This document shows, in pieces, positions 23,215 through 35,170 of a stretch of DNA of 64,000 nt. The stretch's first letter is position 1. Each line of letters starts with the position of its first letter. The translations under genes and the position numbers were made by a program. This stretch comes from Paralithodes platypus (Eukaryota; Arthropoda; Malacostraca; Decapoda; Lithodidae), in assembly GCA_032716605.1 (NCBI GenBank), contig CM064572.1, positions 36,672,813 to 36,736,812 of the forward strand, given 5' to 3'. The notes under the pieces were generated by a model, which did not search any database, had not been told where the DNA came from, and was given only the letters and a program-made list of their open reading frames with translations.

Positions 23215-23360
23215 CTCATATGGCAACACACCCCAAGCGCCAACCTTTCACCGGCTACATGCTGACGTGGCAATTATCACGTACACACATCACCCATTAA
23301 ATGTTATCAGTAATATAGCATTAATTGCATAGGTACGAAACTAAAAGTAATAATAACATA
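23215..23360. other. 146-bp spacer between the two R copies
   Basis: Starts TTTCTCATATGGCAACACACC. If R is an LTR this would be the entire interior, with TGGCAACACACC as a possible primer-binding site. No open frame. Confidence 0.4.
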
Positions 23361-24143
23361 GGTATCGTGTAAATACGATAGTGTACGATTTTTTTGTGCC
23401 ACCGTACGTCTCTGTGACGTCACGGTATTTCGCGCTGCACGGCGTAGGACGAGTAGATAGTATATTATAAGATTGTAAGTAAGTTAAGAGTATAAAAGGC
23501 CTAATATGCTATTAAGCAATATTGACATGGTCTTATGTAGTATATATGAATTTATATTATATATTAAAATAATTTATCGTATTGAGCAACATAGAATCGG
23601 TACGATAATTTGGGCCCTGGCGTATGCCACGGCAGCAAGGCAGAGAGCTGGAAACAGCAGAGCCTTCACGACCACCAACCAGTTAACATCTAATTTCCGC
23701 CTTCAGTTGATCGAGCTTTTGTGCCTCTAATCACAATACACTGACAGCAATACATACATCTACACCATCACGACGCTCTCATCGATGCCATGACTGACTG
23801 ACAGATAAGCATAGTATTCATGTTCATTCCCATATAATAATTTGATTCTTTCTTTCACTTGACTCGAGCCTCAGGGCCGAAGTCTCGCTTCCCCATTGTC
23901 CTCCATATTGTGTAAAAGTTCTCCTTTGTCTCGTTGCCACGTGGAACTATTGGCGAGTTAATTCCTGGATAACATTAACCCTTATAACCTTACTTTATAT
24001 ATACTTTATTATGTGAGACCTTTGGATATAAATTAGCTTGTTTTCAGATTGAATTCAATTTAGATATGGATTAATTTGATTTAGATTGATTTTGTTTGGA
24101 TTAGAGCTTATAGATATTTAACTTCCATTGATAGTATACCACA
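23361..24143. repeat. LTR-like repeat R, copy 2
   Basis: Same orientation as copy 1 and uninterrupted; GGTATCGTGTAAATACGATAG to ATACCACA. Across the site where G2 sits in copy 1 it reads TTTATATTATATATTAAAAT, the unoccupied form. No target duplication was found for the R pair. 24144-24289 holds nothing I recognise. Confidence 0.75.
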
Positions 24144-24289
24144 AAAAATACAGGTAAATGGTAATATAGACAAGATCACCTGTAGACAGATATACTTCAC
24201 CAAAATTCCTACAGTAATACGAATTTTTGGGCTAGAATAAAAACACTTAATGCATATAAATATTTCCGGGCATTACATACATACATACA

Positions 24290-24465
24290 ACTGGTGACAG
24301 ACACACACACACACACACACACACACACTATTAACACACACCCACACACCCACATACCTACACACTATTAACACACACACATACACTATTAGCACACACA
24401 CACCCACCTCACACACCCACACTATTAACACACACACACACACACTCACTATTAACACACAGATG
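24290..24465. repeat. (CA)n microsatellite with ATTAACACAC interruptions
   Basis: CA runs separated by short CTATTAACAC units, a compound microsatellite. Confidence 0.95.
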
Positions 24466-24524
24466 GCTCTTTGGTTCCCGCCAGGTGTAAATATTAGATG
24501 ATACATTGGCACCTGACGCTTCCT

Positions 24525-24710
24525 GTGTGTGGGGGGGGGGAGGGGGAGGGTCTGTTTGTGTTTGTGTGTGTGTCTGTAAGTGTCAGTGCGTGTGTTTGTT
24601 GTGTGTGTGTGTGTCTGTGTGTGTATGTGGCTGTGTGTGTGTGTGTCTTTGTCTTTGTGTGTGTGTGTGTGTGTGTGTGTATATACAGTATATATATATA
24701 TATATATATC
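24525..24710. repeat. (GT)n / (TA)n compound microsatellite
   Basis: G-run at 24530, then imperfect GT repeats to 24680 and a (TA)n end. With the (CA)n block 60 bp upstream it could pair as a hairpin. Confidence 0.9.
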
Positions 24711-24767
24711 AGTGGGAAGAGAGCTGATTGGATGTGTGCAGAGTGGTGTGCGTGGGTGGTTGCTTAA

Positions 24768-25204
24768 CCCGCTGAGTACCAGCTAAATATTTATAAATGT
24801 ACCACCCAGGACCGGCTGATTCTGATTTTTTTTTTATTCCAGAAACAATAGCGAATGGGTTTGGAATGAAGGAAAAACCACAAAAAACCGATCAAAAAGC
24901 TCAAAAAATGGTCCTACAGAGCCCCCGAAAACGGATTTTACGAGAGTACAAAATTGAAGGCAATTTCCCCCAAAAAACATGTTTTTGCGCGCTCACACGC
25001 ACACGGTTTGACTTTGAGAGTTTTTAACCATCGGCATGGGTGCGTGGGATACTTACACAGTTCCCATACAAATCTGAGCCCTCTAGGTGCCATAGGACCG
25101 GAGTAATTGGGCCCGGAGTGACGCTGATGCAGACGTCTGCGTCGCTGGGGTTTAGCGTTACATACATTACCGACGCACTGTTTGCGTCGCTGGGGCTCAG
25201 TGGG
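24768..25204. mobile_element. TTAA-flanked MITE family P, copy 1 (437 bp)
   Basis: Flanked by TTAA (24764-24767 and 25205-25208). Ends are inverted repeats: CCCGCTGAGTACCAGC on the left and, reverse-complemented from the right, CCCACTGAGCCCCAGC. The other copy is at 44481-44907 in the opposite orientation. No transposase. Target and CCC termini indicate a piggyBac-like non-autonomous element. Includes the motif GACGCANNGTTTGCGTCG-type repeats near its right end. Confidence 0.85.
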
Positions 25205-25791
25205 TTAAGCCCGCATCACTCACAGTATAGCCGTGATCACAGACGATCTTTTCATAATTTTTGAATATTTCCCGGTTCGTCTGACATCGTCTGTTATCGA
25301 GTAAAAAGATCGCCTCGATTCCTGCTAGTCGAGGGGTGGTCGAGTGGCGCAGAAATGGTCGGCGGTGATCGGCCACAAAATAGTGGCTGCACTAATTTCT
25401 GGCCAATAGTCGGCAGATAAAACGTTAAATTTTTATTCTGTGACTATTGTGTAGATATCGTGCAACGATCCTGTGGGAATTGTACTTATCGTCGTCCTGT
25501 GATCGGTCAAATTTTTCGTCGACGATTGATTTGTGTTCGACCGACAGGTCAAAAGGATGACTACAGTTCGATCAATGCACGTTAAATAGCACGACAATAG
25601 CACAACTACCACACAATAAGAAAAACTGAGAATGAGAGAGAGAGAGAGAGAGAGAATGTATTTTTGACAATAGTTCGGCACAACAGGTCACCCAAAATAT
25701 ATATATACAAAATATCTACCTTTCATTCTCAATATAATATTAATATGCCAAAAATCTCTAAATTGAAAATAATCATATAGACGCGTAAAAC
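25205..25791. other. Intergenic stretch, nothing recognised
   Basis: Contains a (GA)n run at 25633-25656 and otherwise AT/GC-mixed sequence with CGATC-rich words and no coding signal or repeat partner in the window. Confidence 0.6.
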
Positions 25792-26835
25792 GGTACTCGG
25801 AAAAAAAGGCACCGGAAAAAACGGCACAGGAAAAAAAGGCACTGGGAAAAAAAGGCACAAGAAAAAAAGGCATTTGAAAAAAATGGCACATGAAAAAAAG
25901 GCACTGGAAAAAATGTCACAATTCACAAATTACTGACTAGGAAAAATTGGCACATGAAACAAAATTTTGTATTAAGAAGTAATAGATCAATAAAATGTGT
26001 TTCGATGCAATATGCAATATTGCATAATGTAATTATATATATATCTGGTAGTGTACTCACCATAGGTTAGGTTAGTTTAGGTTAGAACTTAAGAAACCGG
26101 AATTCTGCATAAGGCCGACCGGCCCACACGAGGGAGATCCCATTCACACCCAACCCATATAATTCATATGACTATTAACTTTGCACTTAAAATGTTCTAC
26201 CGTTCTTGAGCCAACCACACACTTCCACAACTCTTTTTCCAAACTAGTGCTTACTTATGTCTTTTCTAAAGCAAAACTTATCCAATATGAAGCCATTTGA
26301 ACGGGTTATCTCGCCGTTATTAAGGTTTAATACCTTATTTCTATCTCCCTTATTGATACCTTTCATCCATTTAAACACCTTTATCATATCTCCTATACAT
26401 CTTCGTCTTTCTAATGAATGCAAGCCAAGGGTTACCAGCCTCTCTTATGATAAATTTATAACACTTGATGATAATTTGTGTCATTCTTCGTTGGACTGCC
26501 TCCAGAGAGTCAATATCCATTCTATAACAGGGACACCAAAGCTGAACAGCATAGTCCAAATTAGGTCTCACATTAGGTCAGGTTAGGTTAAATAGAAATA
26601 TAGTGTAATTAAAGCAAAGTATAGAAGTACAATAACTATAACAAATATATTAAAATTATATAATTCTTGAAAAATAAATTATTTATGAATAAATCTTGGA
26701 TAATAACGTTGCCTAATTAAACATTATGACAGATTTTCATAATATGCCATTTTTTCCTACCTCGAAGAATATGCCATTTTTGCCTGTGCCTTTTTGTCCT
26801 TGTGCCCTTATTTCCGGTGCCTTTTTTCCTACATT
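25792..26835. mobile_element. Foldback-type element with minisatellite inverted repeats
   Basis: The left arm (25800-25925) is about eight copies of a ~16-bp unit, GGAAAAAAAGGCAC(C/T), and the right arm (26736-26831) holds the reverse complement (GTGCCTTTTTTCC units). The whole is flanked by the 10-bp direct repeat CGCGTAAAAC at 25782-25791 and 26836-26845. Long, internally repetitive inverted repeats with a 9-10 bp duplication recall foldback or MULE-type elements. A LINE fragment lies inside. Confidence 0.7.
26090..26580 (-). pseudogene. CR1-like LINE 3' fragment inside the foldback element
   Basis: Minus strand. Encodes MRPNLDYAVQLWCPCYRMD and SLEAVQRRMTQIIIK, the RT C-terminal signature of CR1/L2-like LINEs, then degenerate sequence matching the tail at 55555-56175 (ACCGGCCCACACGAGGG block). 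Only the last part of ORF2 and 3' UTR remain, with several breaks. Confidence 0.7.
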
Positions 26836-27420
26836 CGCGTAAAACACAAAGGCATCAGATTTTACAGAAGAGATGATTGATATTTCATTATATCTCAGTT
26901 TTTCTATTTTTTTTTGGCTAGCTTCGCTCGCTAGGCAATTTTAGCCCAAAATTGCCCCAAAACCTGGGACAAAAAAGGAAAATGCCCCATCCATGTTGGT
27001 CTCCATGTTGACGGTAGGAGCTTCGGGGGTAGAATGAATGGGGCAGCCACCCCCCCATGTATATATAGGGTGGGTCATTTGCCGTGTGACTATCGTGTGC
27101 GTTGTACCACGGTCGATTAAATCGTTCCACACCCCTGTGTATGTTGTTTACACCCGTGCAGTTTACGTATGGCTATCGACCAACATCGGCGTTACCGTGC
27201 TGTTACCGTATGACGAACGTGTGATAGCCGAGTGAGCATCGTGGCCGGTCAACGATTTATTCTACAACGGTCGTGTTACCAGCGTGTGTGTCGTGTGTGT
27301 GTCGAGTGACTGTCGAGGGCTTATCATACGGTCATCGTGTGCCGGCGAGGATCGTGCGGTGATCCAGTGATTCGATTAGAATCGGCGAAAAACTGCAAGT
27401 CATCCTCTGTCGGCGGCTGT
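26836..27420. other. Unassigned region
   Basis: A T-run and the near-palindrome GCTAGCTTCGCTCGCTAGGC (about 26919) are followed by a CpG-containing stretch with many TCGTGTG-type words. No convincing reading frame. Confidence 0.5.
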
Positions 27421-27760
27421 CGAGCGGCGGCCATACTGTGTGTGACGCGGGCTTTATGAGAAAAAGAGAGAGAAAGAGAGAGAGACAGAGACAAAAAAAG
27501 ATGTAAGAGAGAATTACGATTGAATGCCTGCGTGACTATAATTGAGAGAGAGAGAGAGAGCTCGTGTGAGTAAGCTACGGATATATTCTTATTTCTCTGC
27601 TCACCTCTCGCCCTTCCCTCCTCCCCCCTCCTCATTCCTCCCTGCTTTTATTCTAATCAGATTGGCGAGTCAGAGAGAGAGAGAAAGAGAGTTAGTGTGT
27701 GTGTGTGTGGGGGGGGGGAGAGATAGAGAGAGGTAGAGTTAGTAGAAACATATAAACTAT
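27420..27760. repeat. (GA)n-rich and (GT)n microsatellites
   Basis: GA runs at 27463-27486, 27543-27561, 27675-27690 and a GT/G run near 27693-27720. 27761-27890 holds GTTTGTCTGTTTGTCTGTC and AAGATATCTCAAAAAGTTAT, a motif pair common in invertebrate interspersed repeats. Confidence 0.8.
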
Positions 27761-28018
27761 GATACCTCCAGTAACGAAATTCATGGAGCTATGTTTTCAT
27801 CTCCGTTTGTCTGTTTGTCTGTCTGTAAACAAGATATCTCAAAAAGTTATGAACCGATGTTCACGAAACTATTTTTTTAAATATATACAATTGAGCAGAA
27901 AAATAGGCCCCCCCCCTTAAATTGGTTGATATTATAACCCCTTTTTCTTGATCAGTGCTTTTGAGATAATTATGTCCGCTCGCTTACCCGACGGAATCCC
28001 CCACCCCCCTCCGTACAT

Positions 28019-28080
28019 TGAATAATGCCCCCCCCCCCCCCACCCCCCCTCTCCCTTCTCTCTCTCTCTCTCTCTCTCTA
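28019..28080. repeat. Poly(C) and (CT)n tract
   Basis: Near-pure C stretches around 28028-28048 then (CT)n to 28079. Confidence 0.9.
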
Positions 28081-28129
28081 ATGTAATTTCCTTGGCTAAG
28101 AGGGATAGTCTGCTGCCTTAAACAGTCTC

Positions 28130-28575
28130 ATTTGGGGGGGCTTTTAAAATGTCGGTGGCAACTAGAGTGTGGGGGAGAGGTAGTAGGGGGTGGGGGTGAG
28201 TTGGTTGGGGAGGGGTGGGGGTTGAGTAAGGGATGTTTGTGGGGATCGGGGTAGTCTGCTTTGGTTAGGGGAGGAGTGGGTAGGGGGGGGGGGGGGGGGG
28301 GGTGGAGGTGAGTGCGTTGGGGGATGCGGTTGTTTGTGAGGGTCGGGGTAGTCTGCTTTGGGTAGGGAAGGAGTGTTTAGGGAGGGTCGGGGGTAAGAGG
28401 GGTTTGTAGGAGGGGAAGGGAGAGTGGGGGTAATGAAGAGTGTTTGGAGGGGGTCAGAGGGGTTAGTGGGGAGGGGAGAGTGTAGGGAATGAGGGGTATT
28501 TGTGGGGGTTGGGGAACTCTGGTGTGGGGAGAGGGGGCATGAAGGTTGCTTGTGGGGGTCGGGGTGCTTGTGTGT
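28130..28575 (+). repeat. G-rich minisatellite-like tract
   Basis: About 440 bp with strong G bias on the plus strand, including a G run of over 20 at ~28277-28302. Loose repeats such as TCGGGGTAGTCTGCTTTGG recur (near 28246, 28342). Many closely spaced GGG/GGGG runs could form G-quadruplexes. The complementary strand reads as a Pro/Thr/Ser-rich frame with no other support. Confidence 0.8.
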
Positions 28576-28619
28576 GAGGGGGATGAAGGGTAAGCTACGC
28601 ACACATTTGAAACAGTATC

Positions 28620-31600
28620 GAACCAAATCGAGACAATACTGTTATGCCCCTGATGTTATGCAGGATTAACAATCGGTAACGGTGAATTCTTCTAGACTGG
28701 GATATTGTAATTCATGCAAGTATATATAAAGAATCAATAGAGGACATATATAATCTCAAAAGATAATTTGTAATAGAGCTTTATTTGCTTATTCACTAGA
28801 ACACATATGATGCATTTTATAATCCCTTTTTAACACATGGGATACTCATAAGTGGTACAACTTCTCGTTTTAAAATCTCCCAGTACGTTCGCGGCTCTGG
28901 ATAGAAATCAGGAATATCACTTCAACTTTATATTTTATAATTCTTCTTGAGAATTATGTACACTTCTCTTGTTGCGAACGAAGTAACAAATGGAAATTAC
29001 TAAATTGAGATTTGTTTCAGTTTCACTAATATTGAATGAAATTAATCCCCGAATGATAGTGGGTTATGGGATACGTGTTCTCGTATTTATTTGCACTAAA
29101 TACGACAACTCAAGTCTCAAGGTATTTTAAATTTCCTCGAGATTGTGGACTCTAAAATATTATAGTCTCCACTGCGATATTTTCAGAGTTCGTGAAAGTA
29201 TAGTAATTATCGTTATTTATTAAAAATTCAGAATTACGGTAGGCAAGGATCATAGGTGTAATTCTTTAATGAACACTTCACTAATAGGATGGTAAGGCTC
29301 ACTGGATAATACATTTACACTTCACTTATTTAACTCGAAATTCAGGGGAACGGACTCTGATTATTTTCCACTTGACGGAAATATGACTGAGTTACTGAAC
29401 AGGTAGAAATCCGTCTAAAATCGATATATATGTTATCTGAAGAGTGAGAATGGCGCCTTAAAGTTCAATTAGGTTAGGTCTTGATCTTCCTTATTATTGA
29501 TCTCTGAATTACATAGACACTGATTATACTTTTCCACGTATTTTAAGATGGTAAAAACTCTGATTATTTCGATCACTTTGAATTCGCACTTGCGAATATC
29601 TTGGCACTGATACTAATTTCATGTATTTTCCAAATTATTTATTTTCTTGCTGGTAGAGATGCACTTCGTTGAGTTGTCTTCTGATGTTCCGTGGGCCGTC
29701 CAGGTTGTCCGGTCGTATGGAGAAGTTACAGTTGGATTAATGGGCTAGGGGTCTTAATTATGGTTCCGTAACTTATTAGATAACAGTTGGACACCATATC
29801 GGACTAACGCAAGTATTCTCAGCATTTAGCTTCCAACGAATCTTGACTATCCTGACCTTTATATTAATCGTTGATGAAGTTCTGTTAAGGTACTCTTGAA
29901 TTGAGGTTTTGAATGTATAAGCTTCAGGTCTTGCCGGATTAACTTATCATCGGACGCACGCAAGATGAGCTGAGGTAATTGCTCTTCTTAACTTTCCTAA
30001 CCATTATAAGAGGTTCAAAGAACTCGAGGCGGTGTTAACCTTTCAGTCTCAAATTCTGGTGGATTGCTACAGACAATTTGAGCCTAGGATTTATGTATGC
30101 AAAGTGCCCGTAAGGGTATCTCACTAAACCCTTCTAACACAAAAGATCTTTCTATCCTAGATCTCTGTGAGAAGTGTGGGTATAATTTTTAAATAGAAAA
30201 ATACTGAAGGGGAGGTATTGCCTTACTCTTTCAATGTGTTATCTAGATAGAAATGTAACCAATAAATATAACAATCTTAATCTCTGTGATTTACCAGAAA
30301 TAAGAAAGTCTATTTATCTAGTTTACTTGGTACACTATAATACAATTACTATTTTAGGGCTCTATGTTAGGTAATGGGGTTGCCACAAATAACAAAGATC
30401 CTAGAATCAAGTAATCGTATCTACAGATAGAATAAATACTTCGGGGTGCCGTGATCAAAAACTATGCCGTAAAAATCAATGATTCTTTAATGCGGGTTGC
30501 CGATCCAGAGAAAAATTCTTTCTACTTATCTTTCTTCTCCCCGCTCGGAGTTTATATAGTCGTTTAGTGTTTATAGTGTTTATAGTGTTTATAGCCTGAA
30601 CTCAGGAAGGTAGGATTTATCTATACCTAAGTGGGCATGGTTATGGTTATAACAATTATATACATCACTCCGCCTCTACTTCTGTAACAATAGTTAGGAT
30701 TTGTCTATAACAATAATACATAGGCAACCTCTATATAGAATAATATCCTTAGCCTGTTGATGTGGTTAAGGGTCATCTATAGGGGGTCACTAGGGGGAAG
30801 TCGGTTGGCCCGCCGTTCATATAGGTTTCTCTGCTATACTTCATACAGCTGGCAGATCTTTAAAAGAGCTTGGATTAATATGGTTACAGGGTAGTTTCTT
30901 TGGTAGAGTGACATACTATTTTCTAACTTAATAATATACATCATACAGGTTTTATATTAACCTAAGAGGGTGGCAATCTTGAATGCGGACTTGGCTATAT
31001 TAGTGGCGTCCATAGGTCACGTGACTTCTCTCCCGAGTTTGATAGAGGGAAGTTTTGACAGACGAGTCTTATAGTTTGATTTAAATATATTTCACAACCG
31101 CTATTTAGGTTATGGTTACTTGTTATACTAATGGGGTTATTTTAGACTCGTCAATATTCATGTAAACTCATGCATGCTTAATACTTAAGACTTCTATACC
31201 TTCGACGGTATCGGTTGGTATGTCTGGTGGTCATTTCTTTATCTAGGGATTAGTAAGGGTCAAAAAGTTCGTTGGCTGCCTCACCAACTCTGAAGAAAGT
31301 CTGTGTGGTTTGTTTGATTTTAATAAGGAGAATAGTTAGTTATTAAAGAAGGCGTGTATACAATTGTTGGTTTGTCATTCTCATAGAAGTTGAGAAAGCA
31401 TCCCTAGGAGATGGTTGGATAGGACTTTCGTAATTTACGAGGTCCTTATGCATGGTTGGTTTAGTACATTTGGTAACCCTTTTTAGTGATAGGTGGCCTT
31501 AAGATTAATTACACTCCTCTGGTTCATTTATTTATTCTTTCAATGTTTATTTATTTCTTAATATTAGATACATATATATACAGGTCTGTAGTATGGGTTT

Positions 31601-31910
31601 TCAAAAAGTTTGAGAGAACAGGACTCTTCTGGGGGCCGCGGTAGTCCTGTCTTGGTAAATTTCTTTTCCCGGCGTGACGGGATTCCTTGTTCCAGGTTGG
31701 CGATCCTCCCATTTCTTGTTTCTATCTTCCGGGCGGTTGACCTTGACATTGTTGGCTGGGGTGGAGTCGCGGAATCCGTTTCGTTGTTGTCTTCTCTTTG
31801 GCTTTTTCCTTTCGCTTTTTCTTGTTTGATTCTGTTTTCTTCTTCTCTTCTTCTTCTATGTTTTTCCTTTTTTCGTTATTTCAAATACTATGCTTGATAA
31901 ATAGGTAGTT
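28620..31910. other. 3.3 kb AT-rich region without recognised features
   Basis: No open frame with family motifs on either strand and no second copy in the window. A TGTTTATAG unit is repeated about four times near 30570-30595. May be an unrecognised, decayed repeat or unique intergenic DNA. Confidence 0.55.
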
Positions 31911-32289
31911 AACCCTTTCGCATCCGGTAACTTAATTATATTGCAAATGCTGAGCCCTTCTCTAATTTGCCATGAAATACCAGGCTGGGCGAGTTTTCGA
32001 AGCCTTGTGTTTTTCTGTATTTTCATCCACCAGAATGCTGTTTATTGTGATGTATCATATGTCAATGGAAAGAGGAATAACTATACTAAATTATAAAAAA
32101 AAAAATGTAAAAACATCATAGAAGAAAGTGTAAACGACTCCGGAATAAAAGTTTTTCCCGGGCAATTGTCTTCACACCGTCCTATCTCGAAATTGTGAGT
32201 GATGACCATATATTTGTATTTGCTCAAATAATAGTATTTTTTCTCCTCTTTCCAAATCTGAAAACAGAAATTGTCTATCTTCAATAGTT

Positions 32290-32780
32290 CTCAAGCAGTG
32301 ACCGAAAAGAAAAAAAGTATGACTTTGCATGATATGGTTTATAACATTTGCGAATTATTTCGTTGTTACGATGTCTATGGTTCTCAATTTAGGTTGTATG
32401 AATACGGCAGATAATGCTGAAGAGAATAAAAGAAAATAGAAGTTCCTACGACAAATACTTTTTGCTCTATGAATATTTGAAATGAAGAGCCAAAATGCGA
32501 ATATTTACGCTTCACTCGTCTCCGTTCCGCCGATGATAGCCGGGTTCCGAGCTGTTCCCCACCTCGGCGTTGCTTTATTTACTCGGATACGTATATAACT
32601 GTTTATATCACCGTAATCGGAAAATTATGCTCTTTCTAATGGTGAAAACCAAAATAATATAGCGTAATTGGTTCGCGAGCTATGCGCAATCGTTTCCATG
32701 CATTGTTATTGTTATGTAAATATATGAGAATGTTTATACAGTTTTATATTTTTGCCACAATATACAACACTTTTATATAA
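32290..32780. repeat. Dispersed repeat A, copy 2
   Basis: Same orientation as 1-540 and matching it from the GCAGTGACCGAAAA motif through CCGGGTTCCGAGCTGTTCCC to the TTTGCCACAAT end. Lacks the extra upstream tandem unit seen in copy 1. The sequence at 31909, TTAACCCTTTCGCATCC, may mark the left end of this family. Confidence 0.8.
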
Positions 32781-32978
32781 TTTTCCTTGCCAATAATTGT
32801 ATAATGTTCATAGAACACATGTCAGTCATAAAGGTTGTCAATTTTACTTACCTGGTAGGGCCACAACCCTTTCCAACGAGAAGGGAAATGGCTCCTGGGT
32901 TGACAGTGAACAAAACAAGGAAGCCAGGTTATCTTCAAGTAATAAATTCAGAAATAATTATATTGTACACACAAATAA

Positions 32979-32980
32979 AG

Positions 32981-33023
<43 letters not shown>
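32979..33023. repeat. (TA)n microsatellite
   Basis: Pure TA run; followed to 33190 by AT-rich AAATAAAATAA sequence leading into satellite array 2. Confidence 0.95.
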
Positions 33024-33025
<2 letters not shown>

Positions 33026-33194
33026 AGGTGTCAAACAAAATATAATGAATGGTATCAAAATGTGTGTATGTGTGTGGTTATATATATATATAATAAAATA
33101 AAAATAAAAATAAAATAAAATAAATAAAATAAAATAAATAAAAATAATAATACATCAAATAAATAAATATAAAAATAAAATAAAAATATAATAA

Positions 33195-33333
33195 TAATAT
33201 GAATACTCGATTATGGGCCTTGGCCTTGCTCGGAACCTTGGGGCTGATCCGCTAGATACCCTGGGGAACAGGAATACAAAACAAAATATATATATACAGT
33301 ATATAATATATACCGGTATATAAATTATATACC

Positions 33334-33382
<49 letters not shown>

Positions 33383-33642
33383 GGTATATATATATATATA
33401 AAATAAACAAAATAAAAATATAAATAAAATGAAATAAATAAAATAAAATAAATAAAAACAATAATAAATAAAATAAATAAATATTTAAATAAAATACAAA
33501 ATATAATAATAATATAAATACTCGATTATGGGCCTTGAGCTTGCTCGGGACCTTGGGGCTGATCCGCTAGACACCCTGGGGAACAGGAATAACAAATAAA
33601 AACAAATATATATATATAATTATATATATATACAGTATAGGG

Positions 33643-33689
<47 letters not shown>

Positions 33690-34040
33690 AATAAAATAAA
33701 ATAAATAAAAACAATAATAAATCAAATAAATAAATATATAAATTAAACAAAATATAATAATACTATAAATACTCGATTATGGGCCTTGGGCTTGCTTGGG
33801 ATCTTGGGGCTGATCCGCTAGACACCCTGGGGAACAGGAATAAAACAAATATATATACGGTATATATACAGTATATATAAAATAAATAAAATAAACATAT
33901 AAATAAAATGAAATAAATAAAATAAAATAAATAAAAACAATAATAAATAAAATAAATAAATATTTAAATAAAATACAAAATATAATAATAATATAAATAC
34001 TCGATTATGGGCCTTGGGCTTGCTCGGGACCTTGGGGCTG
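33195..34040. repeat. Satellite array 2: four 82-bp modules
   Basis: Modules at about 33195-33276, 33511-33592, 33760-33842 and a truncated one at 33990-34040, in the same orientation and with the same kind of AT-rich spacers as array 1. Like array 1, it ends in a truncated module that runs directly into repeat R2. Confidence 0.9.
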
Positions 34041-34712
34041 TTATATACTGTATATATATATAATATATACTGTAATATAACTAAAATTCCATAGAGTACT
34101 TACCATACTTCCTGTAAGCTTCCTGTAAGCATTCCTGTGACATCTTTGTGATTATAATGTATTTATTTCGTAGGCAGTATTTATTGATAAATATATTTGT
34201 CTTTCAAGCAAAAAATAGTGTAAAGTCATCAATGATACCTAGACAAAACTGCATCAATACTCAAGGGGTTAACCAAGATTTACTCCCCTCAGTCACCAAA
34301 AGTCACAAGTAACATCTTATATAATTCAAATTATTCACTAATCACTTTCACTGTGTAGATGAAATAATCCATAATTGCCTGCCTATAGCTAGGCATGGTG
34401 GGCCAGAGGGAGGGAGCCAAGAATTTAAAGAGCCGGGACCCTGCCTCACAGTCTGGGGGCCGGGAAACTACTGACTTTACAAAGGCTCGGGCTCCTCAGT
34501 GAGGGACGCTATGGGGTTGCTAGATACTTCCTTTTGTAACTTACTGATGCCTAACTTACCAGTCCAAATTGTGTCAAAATCGAGTCATAAACTTATTTTT
34601 GGCGAATATTTCTAACTTACAGGTGGCATTATGACGCGATTGCGTCATACGGGCACTCTTGGGCTGGTGGCGTTATGACGCGATCGCATCCTAAGAATGC
34701 GAGAGGGTTAAG
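34041..34712. repeat. Dispersed repeat R2, copy 2
   Basis: Matches 5421-6117, with a short duplication (CTTCCTGTAAGC) near 34110. Ends at GAGGGTTAAG; in copy 1 the same end abuts the Pao element. Confidence 0.8.
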
Positions 34713-35170
34713 ATAGGACTTCAGAGGCTATCAACCCTATTGGATTATTAAGGGGAGATGGGTTGTTTTTCTAGACCCCCTTCTACCTCATGTTTAGCCC
34801 CATTTGTTTCAAGATTTTAAGATGTTTGCCCCATTAGTTTGTTGAATTTAAGACCTTTCGCCCCATTTCCTTGTTAATATTAATACCTTTCGTGCTATTT
34901 AGGTGTCGAGTGTTTCCCTGGCGAACGATAGTGAGCCTGTAATTTTAGAAGAACCGGCCGTCAGCCAGAACATTTTTCTACCGAAAAATGTACAAGTTTG
35001 AGAAGGGGGATCCAATGGATATTTTTAAATTTGATGGAGGTCTAGAGAGGACACTAGAAAAATAATGAATATATGAAAAAAATCGACCAAAAAGTGAAGC
35101 CAGCACACTGTCAGTCAAGAACAACGTGAGGACTGGAGCCCCTTTGTGAGAACACCAGTCCCTTGTATGC
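34713..35170 (+). repeat. Repeat S, copy 1, interrupted by a hairpin-core MITE
   Basis: Left part (ATAGGACTTCAGAGGCTATC, to 34750) and right part (GCCAGCACACTG onward from ~35097) are contiguous in copies 2 and 3 (35766-35870, 35878-35995). The insert is the T element at 34751-35096. Confidence 0.75.
34751..35096 (+). mobile_element. Hairpin-core MITE T1
   Basis: Begins AGGGGAGATGGGTT after a TA/TTA target, contains the hairpin ACATTTTTCTACCGAAAAATGT near 34972 and a CTGGCGAACGATAGTGAGCC block. Subfamily shared with 35475-35763, 36909-37215 and 38339-38450. The right terminus is degenerate. Confidence 0.65.

Noticed and set aside
24273..24786. Cys/Val-rich frames over the (CA)n and (GT)n tracts
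   Set aside because: Translation of dinucleotide repeats.
28162..28626. 154-codon Pro/Ser/Thr-rich minus-strand frame
   Set aside because: Composition of the G-rich tract; no other coding evidence.
31564..31897. Overlapping frames of 61 and 95 codons as a possible host gene
   Set aside because: No recognisable domain, no splice context I can support and Ser/Phe/Leu-rich ends.
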